The notes: generated from the letters alone by a model not told the origin. 64,000 bases of DNA from Triglochin maritima (GCA_963682175.1 OY821789.1:33052188-33116187); one strand, 5' to 3'; shown: positions 39,401-51,568, counted from the first letter of the stretch. Numbers and translations are program-made.

Positions 39401-40559
39401 CCATATCCAGACATGATACAGAAATAATATTCTTGCTAATCGAAGGTACATAATAAACATTCTTTAGACATAAATTTAAACCACTACATAATTGAAGCAC
39501 CATAGAACCTTGTGCAACCGCAGACACGTTCGCACCATTTCCGACCTTCAATTCTACCTCGTTCCTTACGAGTTCCTTCCTATCCATGAGTAGCTGCACA
39601 TTAGAAACTATGTGAGCACAAGATCCGGTATCAATTACCCAATCCTGGACAGAGGTGGCTAAATTTATTTCAATAACAAATATACCTTTGGCCTTTTTGG
39701 GGCGCCTGCGTTCAATCACTCCGTTGTCAAGGTCTTCCTTGTACTTGGGGCAATTTGGCCGGATGTGTCCTTTTTCACCGCAGTGAAAGCACTCCGTATT
39801 GGGAGTTGGAGATTTCTGAGATTTCCCCCTCGAGGCACTCGCACGAGCACCTCCTACTCCCTTGCTCTTGATTGAACCACTTTTGGTAGATTTGCCCTTT
39901 CCTTTACCAATCTTATGGCCCCTCCCATGGACGGCAAGGACTTGCTTGTCCCTACCCTTGCCCATGTCAACTTCAGCAGTTTTGAGAGCGTTGTGCAGCT
40001 CCTCAAGACTCACCCCTTTTTCACGCACGTGATAGTGCATCACAAAGTCCTTAAAGGACGGGGCTAGAGAGCCAAGAATCATATCTTCAGCAATGTCCTC
40101 GGGCATTGGTGAAGAGAGCTTTGCCAACTTCTCAAGGTATCCTTGCATCGTGAGAAAATGCATAGATACCGATGTTCCCTCCGCCATATGGCACCTTGTG
40201 AGTGCGATGGTGGTCTTATAGCGCTCCTTTCGGGCACTATCCATGAACATCTTAGATAAAGCCTCCATGGTCTTCTTGGGTTTTGAATCCAAGTATTTCG
40301 CTTGGAGCGAGTCACCCATGGATGCTAGCATAAGACCGTGAACCTGGTTCTCTTGGTCTTCCCACTTGGCCTTAGCCTCTTTCTCTTCATCGGTTAATCT
40401 CTCATTCCACTTTGGGATTGGACCTTCCAAAATGTGAGATAGTTTCTCAAACTTTAACACGATGTTGAGTTTGAGTTGCCAACTAATGAAGTTTGAGCCA
40501 TCATTTGCTAAAGGGTGTTTTTCTATCATGGATCGTACGATAGGTTGGATGTTCGACAT
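36447..40559 (-). CDS. Ty1/copia gag-pol polyprotein, intact
   Basis: Single uninterrupted frame of 1370 residues, the usual length for plant copia. Domains in order: UBN2-type Gag (about 20-200), zinc knuckle CFHCGEKGHIRPNC (about 254-267), aspartic protease with VIDTGSCAHI (about 310), GAG-pre-integrase/HHCC (HYRLGHINEKRIKKL...CQPC, about 445-485), integrase core (LIHSDVCGPM, RTDRGGEYLS), reverse transcriptase with YVDDILLMG (about 1040) and RNase H (YSDASF about 1213, SQSGYDF, TTASEVMAVAEA). The integrase-before-RT order defines copia. All main catalytic motifs look present, so the element may be autonomous. Opposite-strand frames in this region are shadows. Confidence 0.97.
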   Translation of the reverse strand: MSNIQPIVRSMIEKHPLANDGSNFISWQLKLNIVLKFEKLSHILEGPIPKWNERLTDEEKEAKAKWEDQENQVHGLMLASMGDSLQAKYLDSKPKKTMEALSKMFMDSARKERYKTTIALTRCHMAEGTSVSMHFLTMQGYLEKLAKLSSPMPEDIAEDMILGSLAPSFKDFVMHYHVREKGVSLEELHNALKTAEVDMGKGRDKQVLAVHGRGHKIGKGKGKSTKSGSIKSKGVGGARASASRGKSQKSPTPNTECFHCGEKGHIRPNCPKYKEDLDNGVIERRRPKKAKGIFVIEINLATSVQDWVIDTGSCAHIVSNVQLLMDRKELVRNEVELKVGNGANVSAVAQGSMVLQLCSGLNLCLKNVYYVPSISKNIISVSCLDMDNFNINISNSCLSISKNGVFYANAFIRNGLYLLELDNKQIFNINNKRLKTTHENDTLLWHYRLGHINEKRIKKLQEANLLGLLDFKSLETCQPCLMGKMTKKPFKKKGPRASGLLDLIHSDVCGPMSTSARDGFRYFITFTDDYSRYGYVYLMRNKSEFFDKFKEFKNEVENQLDKKIKSLRTDRGGEYLSAEFDSYLKEFGIVPQLTPPGTPQWNGVSERRNRTLLDMVRSMMSHAELPLYFWSYALQTAAYTLNNVPSKSVEKTPYELWSGKTPKLSFLKIWGCEAYVKRLMSTKLQPKADKCFFIGYPRETRGYYFWHITSNRVIVERDATFLEKEFLERVKSSGSRVVLEETQDTLQDHEMNDDIQDHEGPTEIPLVSGSVSERPSQEIVRESQSSPPSVRSRVEREPIPQEIVEEVQETREEPKELRRSTRERKKPDLYLGLHEIMVLDTNDPLTFQEAMEREDSKLWLKVMESEIESMYDNQVWDLVDLPQGKKAIHNKWVFKRKMDMDGNLTTYKARLVAKGFTQVQGIDYDETFSPVAMFKSIRIMLAIAAFHDYEIWQMDVKTAFLNGNLEEDVYMVQPQGFGDPKNSEKVCKLQRSIYGLKQASRSWNKRFDEEVKKLHFIQSKEEPCVYKKVSGSHVVFLILYVDDILLMGNHIPLLEQTRSSLKSAFSMKDMGEAQYILGIKIYRDRPRRLIGLSQRAYIDKVLERFKMNNSKKGSVPMSMGVQLKKSQRAQSRKDLEYMKDVPYASAIGSIMYAMTCTRPDVSYALSVTSRHQSNAGPEHWTAVKNILKYLNRTKDKILVYGGQRELIAEGYSDASFMSDPDDRRSQSGYDFLLNGGAVSWRSWKQTTTADSTTASEVMAVAEASKEGVWIKKFLEELGVVPTSEGPIELFCDNSASISQIKDPRSHHKVKYMDRKYFVTRDLIDEGKINLLWVDTNSNTADPFTKPLSQAKGEMHFESMGLRNHVDWLDD

Positions 40560-42050
40560 TTTTCTACAAAATAAATCATACAGGTTTTAATGCCAATTTT
40601 ATGTTTTAATACACATGCATACATATATCGAATATATAAATGTAAATGTTGCAAATTAAATCTTGCCCATAAATGCAACAACCCAAGATCCTATTAATTG
40701 TAATATAGACTAGCTAAGGGCTATCGAATACATTACAATGTCAAGGTAAGAAAACATTTTCTAATCACAACCTTTTTGAATTTTAGCAACATTTAGCATC
40801 TTCAAACTTTTGTGACTCTTGTCGTTTTAATTATGAGGGAATACGACCTATCCTCGTAAGAAAAACTTTTTCCCAAAACCGAGCGAGGGCTCTAGGTAAT
40901 GTTAAGAAAACTTATTTTCATTTGATACGAGATACGTTTATCTATTGTATTCACAACTAAACGTACTTGGGGTTCACTAGGGTGAATCACACCTCATATA
41001 TTTAATTGTGGCACAACAACAGACAACCTTTATACCTCCCACTATTCCCAAAGATAGAGGGAGCTATCTCTCGCTAAGGGCGAGCAGAATATCCCTCGAT
41101 CAATGGCTGCTAGTGGATGAAATAAGAAGGAAATTTATTCTTAATTTTTGTTGGACAATTTAACATGTGATTTAGAATTTTAGGTTATCATGCATATTAT
41201 TAATCATACACATCCTAACATTCAACACATTCATCACATGCATAGCAGAAATTAAAAACAGAAATTAAACATTCACACAATCCACATCGTGTGAGTTTAT
41301 ATGTTCCCTTCGATCCATGATCCTCGATCCCCGATCCTCGATCCTCGATCGATGCGCTACAGCGGCGACTTCCTCTTGCACCGGAGATGTAGATTTTACA
41401 GAAAATAAACATGCTCCTCACATTCGATAAAACCGACTAGTGCAAGTCCTATGTAAAAACCTCTCATATGCAAATGCAACTATCTAAAAGACGGAAATAG
41501 AGAGAATTTTAGCTTTTACATACATAAGCCCCTGTATAATAATAATGACATACATTCATAGCTTCTGATTTTGGAACATATAAACTCACAATCCTGCAAA
41601 GCAACTCAAGCATCCATGCACGCAATTGCTATAAACTATACAAACTAGTTTATCAAGCATCTAGAATCCCAAACAATTCTTTGAAAAATATTTTGAAATC
41701 CATTAAAAACATTTTTCATTCATCCATAGTTCAAAAACTATTTTTGAACCGCTGTTCATCCAATTTCCAATGGAAAGATGAACTGCAGTTTTTCGGTTTT
41801 GTTGATTCTCTTACAAAATAATCGTTTATACTTAAAACGAAATTATTGCAAGTTAGACTTATGTCTAAATCATAATTCTAATAATTACATGACATGTTTT
41901 AAACATTCAAAACATTTAAAACGAATTATTATAAGGAATTATTTCAACAAACATTTAAAGACCGAAAAACCGGTAAAACGAATTGTTTAAATCCTAGATG
42001 GTAAACTAAATTTGTTTACAGCCATAAATCATGAGAAAATTGAACCCTAT
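40560..42050 (-). other. Untranslated leader of the copia element
   Basis: About 1.5 kb between the primer site and the polyprotein ATG, with no long frame in sense orientation. Contains a short direct repeat of GATCCTCGATC (41318-41355). Confidence 0.6.
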
Positions 42051-42062
42051 GCTCTGATACCA
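42051..42062 (-). promoter_or_regulatory. Primer-binding site of the copia element
   Basis: On the minus strand TGGTATCAGAGC starts one base after the 5' LTR, complementary to the initiator-Met tRNA 3' end. Confidence 0.95.
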
Positions 42063-42063
42063 C

Positions 42064-44183
42064 TGTAGGATTTCATGTTTAATTATACATATATATTTTC
42101 GAAATTTTTATGTATAATAAGGATCAATTACAATTTTCTTTGATTTATTTCATGCATGCATCGGTTTGTTTTAACATCTAGTTTCAAAACTTTATTAAAA
42201 CAAACAAGGGCTCCGAAATTCATACCTAGAAGTTCTCAAAAACTTCTTGAAGATTCGGAGACGTTGGGGATGCTTCTCGCCGCGCCGGATGCCTCCGAGT
42301 GTTCACCGAAACCCTAAACAAGGTTGGAGAGAAAGGAGCTAGCCAATCTATCTCCAAACAAGCTTAGAATCTAGCTACAAACCCCTTCCTTAGCCTCTGA
42401 GATTTCTCATTCCAAAGACTTAGAAAACTAAGAGAATTTTCGTGGGTTTTAGTAGTGAATTAGGAGAGAAAATAATTTCTGAATTGTGTGTCACAATTAG
42501 GGAGAATAAGGACCTATTTATAGGTTCCAATCTTACTCTTAATCATGGCTATTCTTTAGCCACGGTTTTATGACAATTTCTCTCACAAACTAATTCCATA
42601 ATACATTATATGCACCCATAAAATGTTTGACCAAATTTGGAGCTAATCCAACCATCGATCAAATTAATCTCTTAATAATCAAAGGCAGAAAATCGACCGC
42701 TGTTCGGTTTACCGAGTCCCACTCGGTTAACCGAATTTGTCACGATCGTTTAACCGAGTACGTGGCGGATGACCGAATCTTAAGGGGAAAAATTCTCCTT
42801 AACCGATCGGACCCATTCACGTGTAAGACCGAGTGCTATTCGGTTAACCGAAAATATCGGAACTTGACATTGTTCGGTCGACCGTTTCTGGTTCGGTACA
42901 CCGTACCAAAGTTCCAGGCACTTTGGTCAAGTTCGGTCAATCAATTACGATTATCCGTTCCACGTTCGGTTGACCGATCCATAGATCCTTCGGTCGACCG
43001 AACCTCAACGGATTACCGAACTTCTACCCGATTTTGCCTATTTCAAATTTTGGATTTATTTCCAACAAAATTTGAACTTGGGGTTTTAGCAAATTCACAA
43101 CTTATGCAATATATTATCCTATGCAACAATAAATTATTGCACCCCATAATATATGCATCTCATATGAATTTATCATGATTCTAATTATGTTATGTATACA
43201 ACATAATTGATTTTACTCGTTCACCACATGTGTCATATTTTCTATGAGAAACCCGACACATCATATGAACCAAAAATCAAGCTTCTTGTTTCACGGTTTT
43301 TGCGGTGTGACCTATGGGAGGATCTAAACTAAGTTGGCAGTGATATTAAGAGCTTAATATCACAAGCTATAAGCGGTATCTAGCTACACATTATAGCTCC
43401 CAATTAGTTAGATGTCTTAATTCCACTCGAACCAAAACCCGATCCATTTAGTGATGGAGTGCACCACTTGTGTCCGTCCCTTGCCTCATGATATTAAGAA
43501 TACACACAAAGTAGTATTGTGTCATCTTTGTCTTAGTATTCATTTCTTGATCTCTTTAAGCTAGTTATAAATATGTGACTTAACTCAAATCACATTGTGC
43601 ACATTATAACTTTGCTTTATCAAGGGGCCCACTAATATCATCACTCAATTAAGATGGGCAATGATAGTCTTTTGACTAACTATCTTCTCCAACAAAAGTT
43701 GTACTTAACCAACTAATGCCTTTACACTACACTCATCGATAGCTCAAGACACCAATCTAATTAAGAACTCCTTAAGCGATCGGATATAAGTCTCATATCA
43801 AAGGACCAAAGACACAGTAAAATATTAATGACACAGAAACACATTTCTATAACATTTTACTTATTAGGTCTATTCAGTATACAAAAGTAATATTTTCCTC
43901 TTTTGCATACCCGTGTTATCACTCACTTGTAGAGCTACAATGATCTATGACCAACACGACAATCTTAACTCGGTAATTAATGTTCCATGTTAATTACCAT
44001 GATTGCGAATATCTTTTGTTTTATGTAAACCAATATCTTTTAGAGCTCTACGGTTAAGGACCAAGAGCCTCTTCCTTAACACTTCCAAAAGACGAATAAC
44101 ACAAACAAGGAACAAAACGATTTCTCATTCAATTCATAATAATTGGCATTTAAAAGTAAAACTTTTAGAACACATTCCCTTCA
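42064..44183 (-). repeat. 5' LTR of the intact copia element
   Basis: Same length as the 3' LTR. Minus-strand TATA box at 42522-42515. Palindrome cluster at about 42690-43030, lying 170-510 bp upstream of the TATA box in the sense of transcription. Confidence 0.95.
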
Positions 44184-45390
44184 TATATTTCTCTACAAAT
44201 TCTACTAACTGTTTCATATGACAGCGATGGTTCACACTCCAGTTAACCACAACCAAACAAATATATGCATGTTCAAATTGATGTAGGCCAGCCTATCTTG
44301 CCTTCTGATCCTTACCAGAAGGTCATGGCTCGTATTTGGGCAAATTTGCTGAGGAAAAGGTAATAAAATAAACCACATGTAAATGCTTATTTTCAATGCA
44401 ATTTGACAGAGATTTAGGAGACAACACGAAAATGATTCTGTAGTAGCAAACACTAGTTTATTTTCAATGCATTTGTCAATGCTTACACAACAAACTCCTT
44501 ACTCTAATTTAGTTGGGCACACTAGTTTATCTGTTTCAACTAATTTATTCGATTGCACACAGTAATTTACCTGCTTCACCACCATGATAAATGAACCACG
44601 GGAGATCTTCTAAGAACCGTACATCACACCTAAAATAGTAATATGAAGAAGATTCTAAAAAAGAATAACTGAAACGTGTTTCAATTGTGCTTCACTAGGT
44701 TTATACTTCTCTACAAATTCCACAAACTGTTTCACATGAAACAGTAGTTCACACTATAGTTAACCGCAACCAAACAAAAAAAATCAAATTTTATTTAACT
44801 TCAAAACCAAGAAATGTAAATGTATTTAAAAGATAAAACATCTTATACCTGCAACTTTAGCCTTAGGATCAACTGAACTATCACCATTGTCATTGTATTT
44901 CTCTTTTATTTTGCTTTGCAGGTTGCGTATTTTTATATTTTTTTTGTTGGCAAAGATTTTGCCACTTTTCTTCTTAGTTTTATCTACAATATCAATTTAA
45001 CTTCATATTTATGATAACAACCATTTTATTAAAGAGAAAAAAATAGTAGAACTATTGTTATTGAAGACCACTACAATTTCTAAATAGTACTAGACATCAA
45101 AGTACCTATTTCTAACGATAAGCTTCCAGTCAAACCTTTATCACTTAATTTCATGGTTAACTTACCTTATCAAACTAAGTCATAACTTGTCTATTCTTGC
45201 CATTAGTTTGTGGAAGATTATTTAATTTTGTTATGATGATTCTTGACAAAGACTTATAAAAATTAAGGCATAAATTGACTATGAATACCTTAAGATATGA
45301 CATAAAACATTTTACACATTAATAAAACGTTGTGCTTTTAATATGAATTGATTTATTGTTTTGATGTGGTTCCTTACAATCCAACGACCG
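44184..45390. other. Interior of the Mutator-like element, right part
   Basis: AT-rich. The first about 80 bp continue the copia target site, and 44602-44780 is a second copy of the segment that was interrupted (shared 'cacctaaaatagtaatatg' and 'ctctacaaattc'). No open frame resembling a transposase is seen. Confidence 0.55.
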
Positions 45391-45649
45391 TGAACGATGA
45401 ACGACGACGAAAACTCCAACGAGGTATGAAAAATGGCAAGAGTGAGTTTGGTTTGAGAGAGAAGATTTGAAACATTAGATGCGAGAGAGAAGAGAGGTGA
45501 AATGGGGTAAATGATATTTTCAATTTTTTTCCTTTTGTGAGTAAAAATAAAAAAGTCTCATATCCACATTTGGATTTGATTTGGCTGATGGATATTTAGG
45601 GGGCTTAACTAAGTTAAGTGAGCCCAATGCTCACTTTATAATATCTCTC

Positions 45650-47562
45650 TCTATATATATATATATTTGTGCGTTTGTCCATACATGTATGTATTTGATT
45701 TGAAATACCACATGCTAATGAACTGAAGTATTTACATAATAGTTGTTGATGTTTCCTTATGGAAATCATAATTATTTTTTAAAAAGTCGGCACATATTCA
45801 GATGATCTCATTAATTTGCTCCTCATTAAACAATACACAAAGTTATTACTATGTGGTTTGTATTTCTTGTGGTTAATAGTTGCAAGTTTTTTGCCATTGC
45901 GGTTGATGTCATACTTTTTGCTAATTTTATTACCATTAAGTTTAATAAATATCCAATCTATCACTAGTGTCCATTCGAATTTGTTGCATCTAAACAAACC
46001 TGAAATTGTTCTTTCAACCGAGATTATCCATTAATTAGTCTGGATCATACTCGAATTGTACCGTCGGTCATATACTTGACCTATATTACTGTGTTTTAGT
46101 TTTACAAATATTGGACCCTAAAACTCTAAAATTAGGAAGAGTGAATCAAAAAGGTAATTTAGCGTAAGTAGAATTTAAAATTTGCTAAAGAGCTTCAGAA
46201 GACCTTAAGTATGAAATTTGGTAGGATTCAAATCAGAACTTTCACCATGACAAATTGATAGTGTATATTCTAAATCCAACCACCACTCCAACATAAAACG
46301 TATGGATCTCAATTATTGGAATGGACCCTACGTAACAAAATAAATTGTTTAGATGACGTTGATACAAGAAGTATTTTAAAGGAAAACACCAAAATGCCAA
46401 AAAGGCAAGTGACAAGCATATGACTCTGTTAGAAGTTACTGGTTGTTGCTTATGAGATGCTAAACGTAATCCGTAAATTATTTAAATCGTCAACGTTAAT
46501 TATCATTTTGTTTTTTTTCTTCTCTTTTTTACTTATTTCTCGTCCCAACAAGCTCTCTTCTTTCCATACAACAAAAAAAAATCATGAAAAATAAAATCAG
46601 AATAGGAATGCGGATGTGGCAGGAGAGAATAGTAAGTAGTGTTTTGTCAAAGTAAAATTTTATATTGTCTTCAAATTTTGATTAAATAAAAATTCATTTT
46701 AAATAATTTTCAACTTGTTTCTTCTTCTGAAAATATATTTTATTTGTTATTATTTATAAAAAAATATTTTTAACATATAATTGGTCTCCAAATAATACGA
46801 GATAAAATTGTTCTAAACAAAACCAAAATTACAAAGGAACCAAAGAAACTCTTCCACCCGAGTTTTTCTTTCCGAACATAAATACTGTCTTGATTTACGT
46901 ACTGGGAGTCGAACTCCTCAGAATCTGAATCACGTTTGGATGCCCACATGAATATTGCTACAACTTCCGGCGTGGAGGAGCCGGATTCGGTGACATCCGG
47001 GTCTAAACCTTAATTAGCATGGGTGGGTTTTGGGCTACACTTAGCATTCACAAAATGACAAAATCCAACAAGAATAATTCACAATTTAATAATAGATAGT
47101 TGATCGCATGCATGCATGCCAACCCCAACATTAATATTTAATAATTCGTAAACGTACTGCAAACCTTCGTTGATTAAACTTCCTACGACGTCAATTAATT
47201 ACTGACCTCTTATAAATGACCCCCAGCGTAATCCACATGTGGATTCAAATTAATCCAAGACAAGAGACGATATAGTGATATACCAATCAAACATTTCAAG
47301 ATTAATGTCTAATTAGCTCCCAGAAAACATGAAATCAAATCAAGGTTTTAAATTAAGAAGGTGATCCAACCCAGGAGATTTCATAAGAGATCACTCATCA
47401 TACCGGTATTTTTCTCATCCAAAAACATGTTCAGTAACGAAGTTCTGATGAGATCCGATGTTTTAGACTTTACAACACCTACGGAATCAAATACTTACAA
47501 AAATTGACAAAATGAAAAACAAGTGACACTGAAAACCTAATTAATAGTCAAAGCTTGATCAA
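45650..47562. other. Intergenic stretch before the ERF gene
   Basis: AT-rich, no supported gene. A GGAGTCGAACTCC string near 46906 looks like a tRNA T-arm on the minus strand but no full cloverleaf follows. GCATGCATGCATGCC at 47106-47120 is a short GCAT repeat (RY-type motif). Confidence 0.5.
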
Positions 47563-48093
47563 TCACAATATATATTCTGCAAGCAATTGATCCAAGTAGT
47601 CAGCACCCAAGTCCTCAAATTCAAACACAATCTTCTTCTTCCCGCCCTCGATTGTACTTGGAATGACATTCCTCTTACTCTTCATGCAATTCTTCATTTT
47701 GACGGCCAAAACCGGAGACGTCCCATCGTTGGACGTCTCCATCCCTAGAAGAGACTCCATCACCCGTTCCATCGAAAAGTTCAGCACAGCTTTTGACCCA
47801 CGAGCCGCCAACGCAGCTTGGTCATATACCAATGCCGCCTCATCAGCGGTATCGAACGTTCCAAGCCAAACTCGCTTGCTGTTATTAGTGGAATCCCTTA
47901 TCTCCGCCGCGTACTTCCCCCACGGCCTCTGACGTACGCCACGGTAGGACTTCTCACTCTTGGCTTTCAGGGCCTTACCGGAGAAATCGATTATCGCTTG
48001 TTGGTCGAAAAGGGAGGGCTCTTGAGTGTTGGAAGAGTATGAGAGTGAGAAAGATATCATTTTGTTGTTGGATGTGGGAAGAAAAGAATCCAT
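47563..48093 (-). CDS. AP2/ERF transcription factor, group IX-like with EDLL-like tail
   Basis: Intronless, 176 residues from [10 protein letters not shown]. One AP2/ERF DNA-binding domain at about 50-108 ([45 protein letters not shown]); the Ala and Asp positions are those of ERF rather than DREB proteins, so GCC-box binding is expected. The acidic C-terminus [18 protein letters not shown] resembles the EDLL activation motif of ERF98/ERF1-type group IX factors that act in jasmonate, ethylene and defence responses. The frame stays open upstream to an ATG at 48183, but a TATA run at about 48155-48168 lies between the two ATGs, so the longer start would be upstream of the promoter. Target genes are not inferable here. 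Confidence 0.92.
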   Translation of the reverse strand: MDSFLPTSNNKMISFSLSYSSNTQEPSLFDQQAIIDFSGKALKAKSEKSYRGVRQRPWGKYAAEIRDSTNNSKRVWLGTFDTADEAALVYDQAALAARGSKAVLNFSMERVMESLLGMETSNDGTSPVLAVKMKNCMKSKRNVIPSTIEGGKKKIVFEFEDLGADYLDQLLAEYIL

Positions 48094-48152
48094 TAGCACT
48101 TCTTCAGATCTCTCCTGATCGATTTTCTTTGGACTCCCAACATTTTGGGCAT

Positions 48153-48170
48153 TATATATATATATACATA
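48153..48170 (-). promoter_or_regulatory. TATA region of the ERF gene
   Basis: A (TA)n run 'tatatatatatata' lies about 60-75 bp upstream of the chosen ERF start codon, the right distance for a core promoter with a short leader. Confidence 0.55.
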
Positions 48171-48183
48171 GGTCATTAAACAA

Positions 48184-51100
48184 ATGAACATGTTTATGTC
48201 AGTGTTCTTAAGAAACTAGGAAATGACGACGTCCAACTCCTCTAATTACAAAGAAAAGAAAAGAACACATTTCGAAGTGGCAACACAAATATTTCACAGG
48301 GTCAAATGTTTTCATTGCGAATACGGATTTTGTTATAATCAACTCCGAATCGATTGAGTATTGTATTTCTTTATGTGAGTAAAAGGGAGGTCTAACGTCC
48401 AATTGTATTGATTTTTCGTAAACTGTACGAGCAGAATGTATGCTCTTTGGCAAAATAATACATAAAGAATTGTTTTTATATATAAAAAAAGATTAATACT
48501 TGTATTCGTTCTGTATCTATTTTGTTGACACCCATAGAGACGAGAGATATGAAAGTTAGAAACTTGTAAACATAATTTTACCTAATTAAAACAGAGTTGT
48601 AAGTTTTATTACTTTTTTAAATTCAAATGTCGCAACTTAATTTTCCTTAGCAAATGGTATGCTAGACTGCTACTGAATTTTAAATAATGTGCATAACTGA
48701 TATTGAAATACCCATAATCATATTTTTTGAGTGCTGAAATTTGTACTTGCCAAATGACTGGTTTGAGGGAGAGTTGTTTGTGCTCTGGGGGGGGGGGGGG
48801 TTAATTTATAGAACGTTCTTGCACTTTTGTGAAATGGTATATATGGCGCTTAGCGAAAAGAATGTTTTTTGATAGACCTAGGACATGGATTCTATATGAA
48901 CCAATGGATCGAAACAAGTCTTCCCGCATATCACTTGTTTCATACTTTCATGTTGTGGATGATATTTTGCATTTGATCCACATATTTGTTTAAAATTACA
49001 ACTTCCAAATGCTTTGATAAGGAGTTGTTGATTGATATTTTTCATTTTCTTCATTTTCGATGTTTTAACAATATTTATTCACACATTAGAAATATTTTTT
49101 GACAAAGTATCAATGTTTATTTAATTTTGGGGAGTATGTTTTAACCCGACTCGCAAATTGGCAATTTTTAGTATGTTGGGTTCGGTTGATCCCAACCCGT
49201 CCTAAACCTGACCTGTTTTACACCCTTACATGCATGCAAGCACAAATTTCACCCTCGTCTAGACTCGATTCCTATTTTTTTGATTTAATAAATATCTCAA
49301 ATTGACATTTATGATTCATTATAACTACGATTCATACTATGTTTAATTCATTTTATAAAATACGACTCACCAAATGTGATTATCAAATATGCTTCATCCT
49401 ATTAAAACATATTTATTATGAATTATTTTTTGAAATAAATTTCGATTTGGATTCGACTCATTTGAAATAATAATTGGTATGTTCATTTTGAATCACATTT
49501 GTTACAATGACATAAATATCATGAAATGTTATGATATCTACAAAAGTGTGTACAAGGAAGGGAGTATACCAAACATTAGTGTATTTGTTTGATATGTCAA
49601 TATATAGAAACACACAAGTGATTTTGTGATGTGAGAAGTTCAAAATTCTGAGTGAAACAAGTATATTTGTTAAACATATTAAGGTGAAAATTAAAAGAGA
49701 TTGATCCAATTTAAGACTTGTAAAATATAACTGTATTTATATAAACCCCTTAGACCTAAAATACAAAAAATAACAAAACCCTTAACATATATGGCAGAAG
49801 AATCCTGACCATCATGTAACATCTACAATTAATTAAACCATTTCTCTAGTTCACATTTGTTTTAGTACGATCGTGGTTATTTCATATAAGACTGCGCCAA
49901 CAAAGCCTGATCGATCACATGGGCGACTAAGCATATATAATGGCTTAACAACAAAAACATTCAATTAGTACTAAATAATATTCCTACCCATTCTGTTGGA
50001 AGACTCAAAAGACACCAACTAATACTAAACTAAGTTATCGTCTGGATTATTTTGTATGCATATGTTTGTTTATGAATGCGTCATGTTTATTCTTTACAAC
50101 ACTAAAGCTACAAAAAAGTTAACAAACAACATGATTTCCAATCACTAACCCTAAATAACGTACGGATTAAGTTTTGCAACTGATTGGAATAATTGTTTCT
50201 CAGCCTAGCTAAACAACATGGGTTAATTTGTTATAAGCATTGATGGTACCAAATTCTAAACTCCAAATAAATCAACATATTACCCATATCCTCCAATGAG
50301 TTCATGCCATCTAATAGAATTGAACTGCTAATTAATTAATTACACCTTCATGTTGAGGATTAGCGAGCTACTTAAAATGGTGAATTCGAGTTTGATTTTA
50401 ATGTTAAATTTATATGGAGTTAGATATACTTTCGACCATAAAAGGTTCAAATGAGTGAAGAAATGGTATAATTGAAATTCTCAAGTCAAGGTGAAGGTCT
50501 CTAGCTATGACGCGTGGACATTAAGGAAAATATTAATCAAGTAATAGAGTTCAAATTAAGGAACAAGTATTACTATAATGTAAATACAAAGACACACACT
50601 TACAAGCAGGTGCGGTTCCAGGAAATTTGGTCAGAAAGATCAAAATTTGTATAACTAACAGTTACAGATTTATATATACAAAGAAAAATATTCCGTCGAC
50701 TAATCCTGCTGCATGCATGCATTATTTTCATAAACAAAAACCAAACCTAACATAATTTTCACGTGGGTCATACATTATGTTCCAACAAAGTGGTCAAAAA
50801 CGGCTAACTTTAGATTTTGAGTTCCAACCGAGGGAGAGAAATCTCCATTAGATTCTTCCAAATAAAAACATTGTAAATTATACACATATACTTTTCTTTT
50901 GACAAACCATGAATTGATTATAAAAAGCTACAATTAAAAATGGGCTTTGTGAGAAGTTCGTATGGAATCCGACAAGATTCCCTTAAATGATTGGAGATAA
51001 ATATGATGGGGATAAATATATTAATTTGCCCAATTTGTTGGGGGTATAAACACTTCTAATAATCTAAGATTAGCTAGTGGACGTATCACTATGGCTTCTA

Positions 51101-51301
51101 AGCTCTATTATTGACAGTCACGTAATGAAAATACAAAAAATCTGTTGAGTGTTGTCTTCAAATTTTGTTTGTGAGAATTACCAAGATACGTCTCACTATC
51201 GCTGAGATTTCATTTATGATTTTATCATTTTAGGACTAGGAATATATTAACTAGATTAATCTCGGTTGTGCAGAATAGAGTATTGGAAACTTTGTGAAAC
51301 A
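48184..51301. other. Long AT-rich intergenic stretch
   Basis: No gene found. A 14-nt G run is at 48787-48800. Around 49140-49215 'ttaacccgac' and 'gatcccaacccgtcc' recall the subterminal motifs of the hAT MITE at 2694, so this may be a degraded relative. The rest shows nothing I can support. Confidence 0.5.
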
Positions 51302-51568
51302 TGTAGAAACAGGTGGTGTAATTGGTGTGATTTGTATTAGATTTTGAATGAATACATTGGTTAGAATACATTTTGTTTTATACTAGAATAGAAGAACGTT
51401 GGATTGTTAGCCGTTACAAGATGCCTTATTTAGAAGATTTCGTCTCAGATTAGTTTCCCTTGTGGAGGGGCTTAACGGTTGGATTATTCCGTGATCTGGG
51501 GCAGTGATGGCGAGGAGGATTCTCCGGATCTGAGCTGGAGCCCAACGGTATCATTTGTATTTTTAACA
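51302..51568 (-). repeat. 3' LTR of the second copia element
   Basis: 267 bp, TG..CA, paired with 56007-56273. No CGGTCGACCG palindrome is present in this LTR family. Confidence 0.93.

Larger units (their letters stand above)
34243..44183 (-). mobile_element. Complete young Ty1/copia element with 2.1-kb LTRs
   Basis: A 9941-bp element in minus orientation: two 2120-bp LTRs (TGTAGG..CCTTCA on the plus strand), target duplication TATAT (34238-34242, 44184-44188), an initiator-Met primer site, a polypurine tract and an intact 1370-residue polyprotein. Reading the LTRs against each other I found four differences, all transitions (near 34439, 34698, 34880 and 36281 and their partners), about 0.2 percent, so the insertion is recent. 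It interrupts the Mutator-like element. Confidence 0.97.
33029..45649. mobile_element. Mutator-like element with long TIRs, split by copia
   Basis: The left end (GAGAATTTATAAAGTAAGC, then TCCAAATCCAAATGTGGATATGA-like text, TTACTCACAAAA, TCTCTCAAACCAAAC and ATCGTTGGAGTTTTTGTCG) is repeated in inverted orientation at the right end (about 45390-45649), giving TIRs of roughly 230-250 bp. Long TIRs of this kind mark MULEs. TA-rich flanks hide the expected 9-bp duplication. Without the 9.9-kb copia insertion the element is about 2.7 kb. Internally it has a frameshifted protein fragment and a duplicated segment (34137-34242 plus 44184-44260, versus 44602-44780). Confidence 0.72.

Noticed and set aside
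46895..46985. Possible tRNA gene (GGAGTCGAACTCC looks like a T-arm)
   Set aside because: No matching D-arm, anticodon arm or acceptor stem could be assembled at tRNA spacing on either strand.
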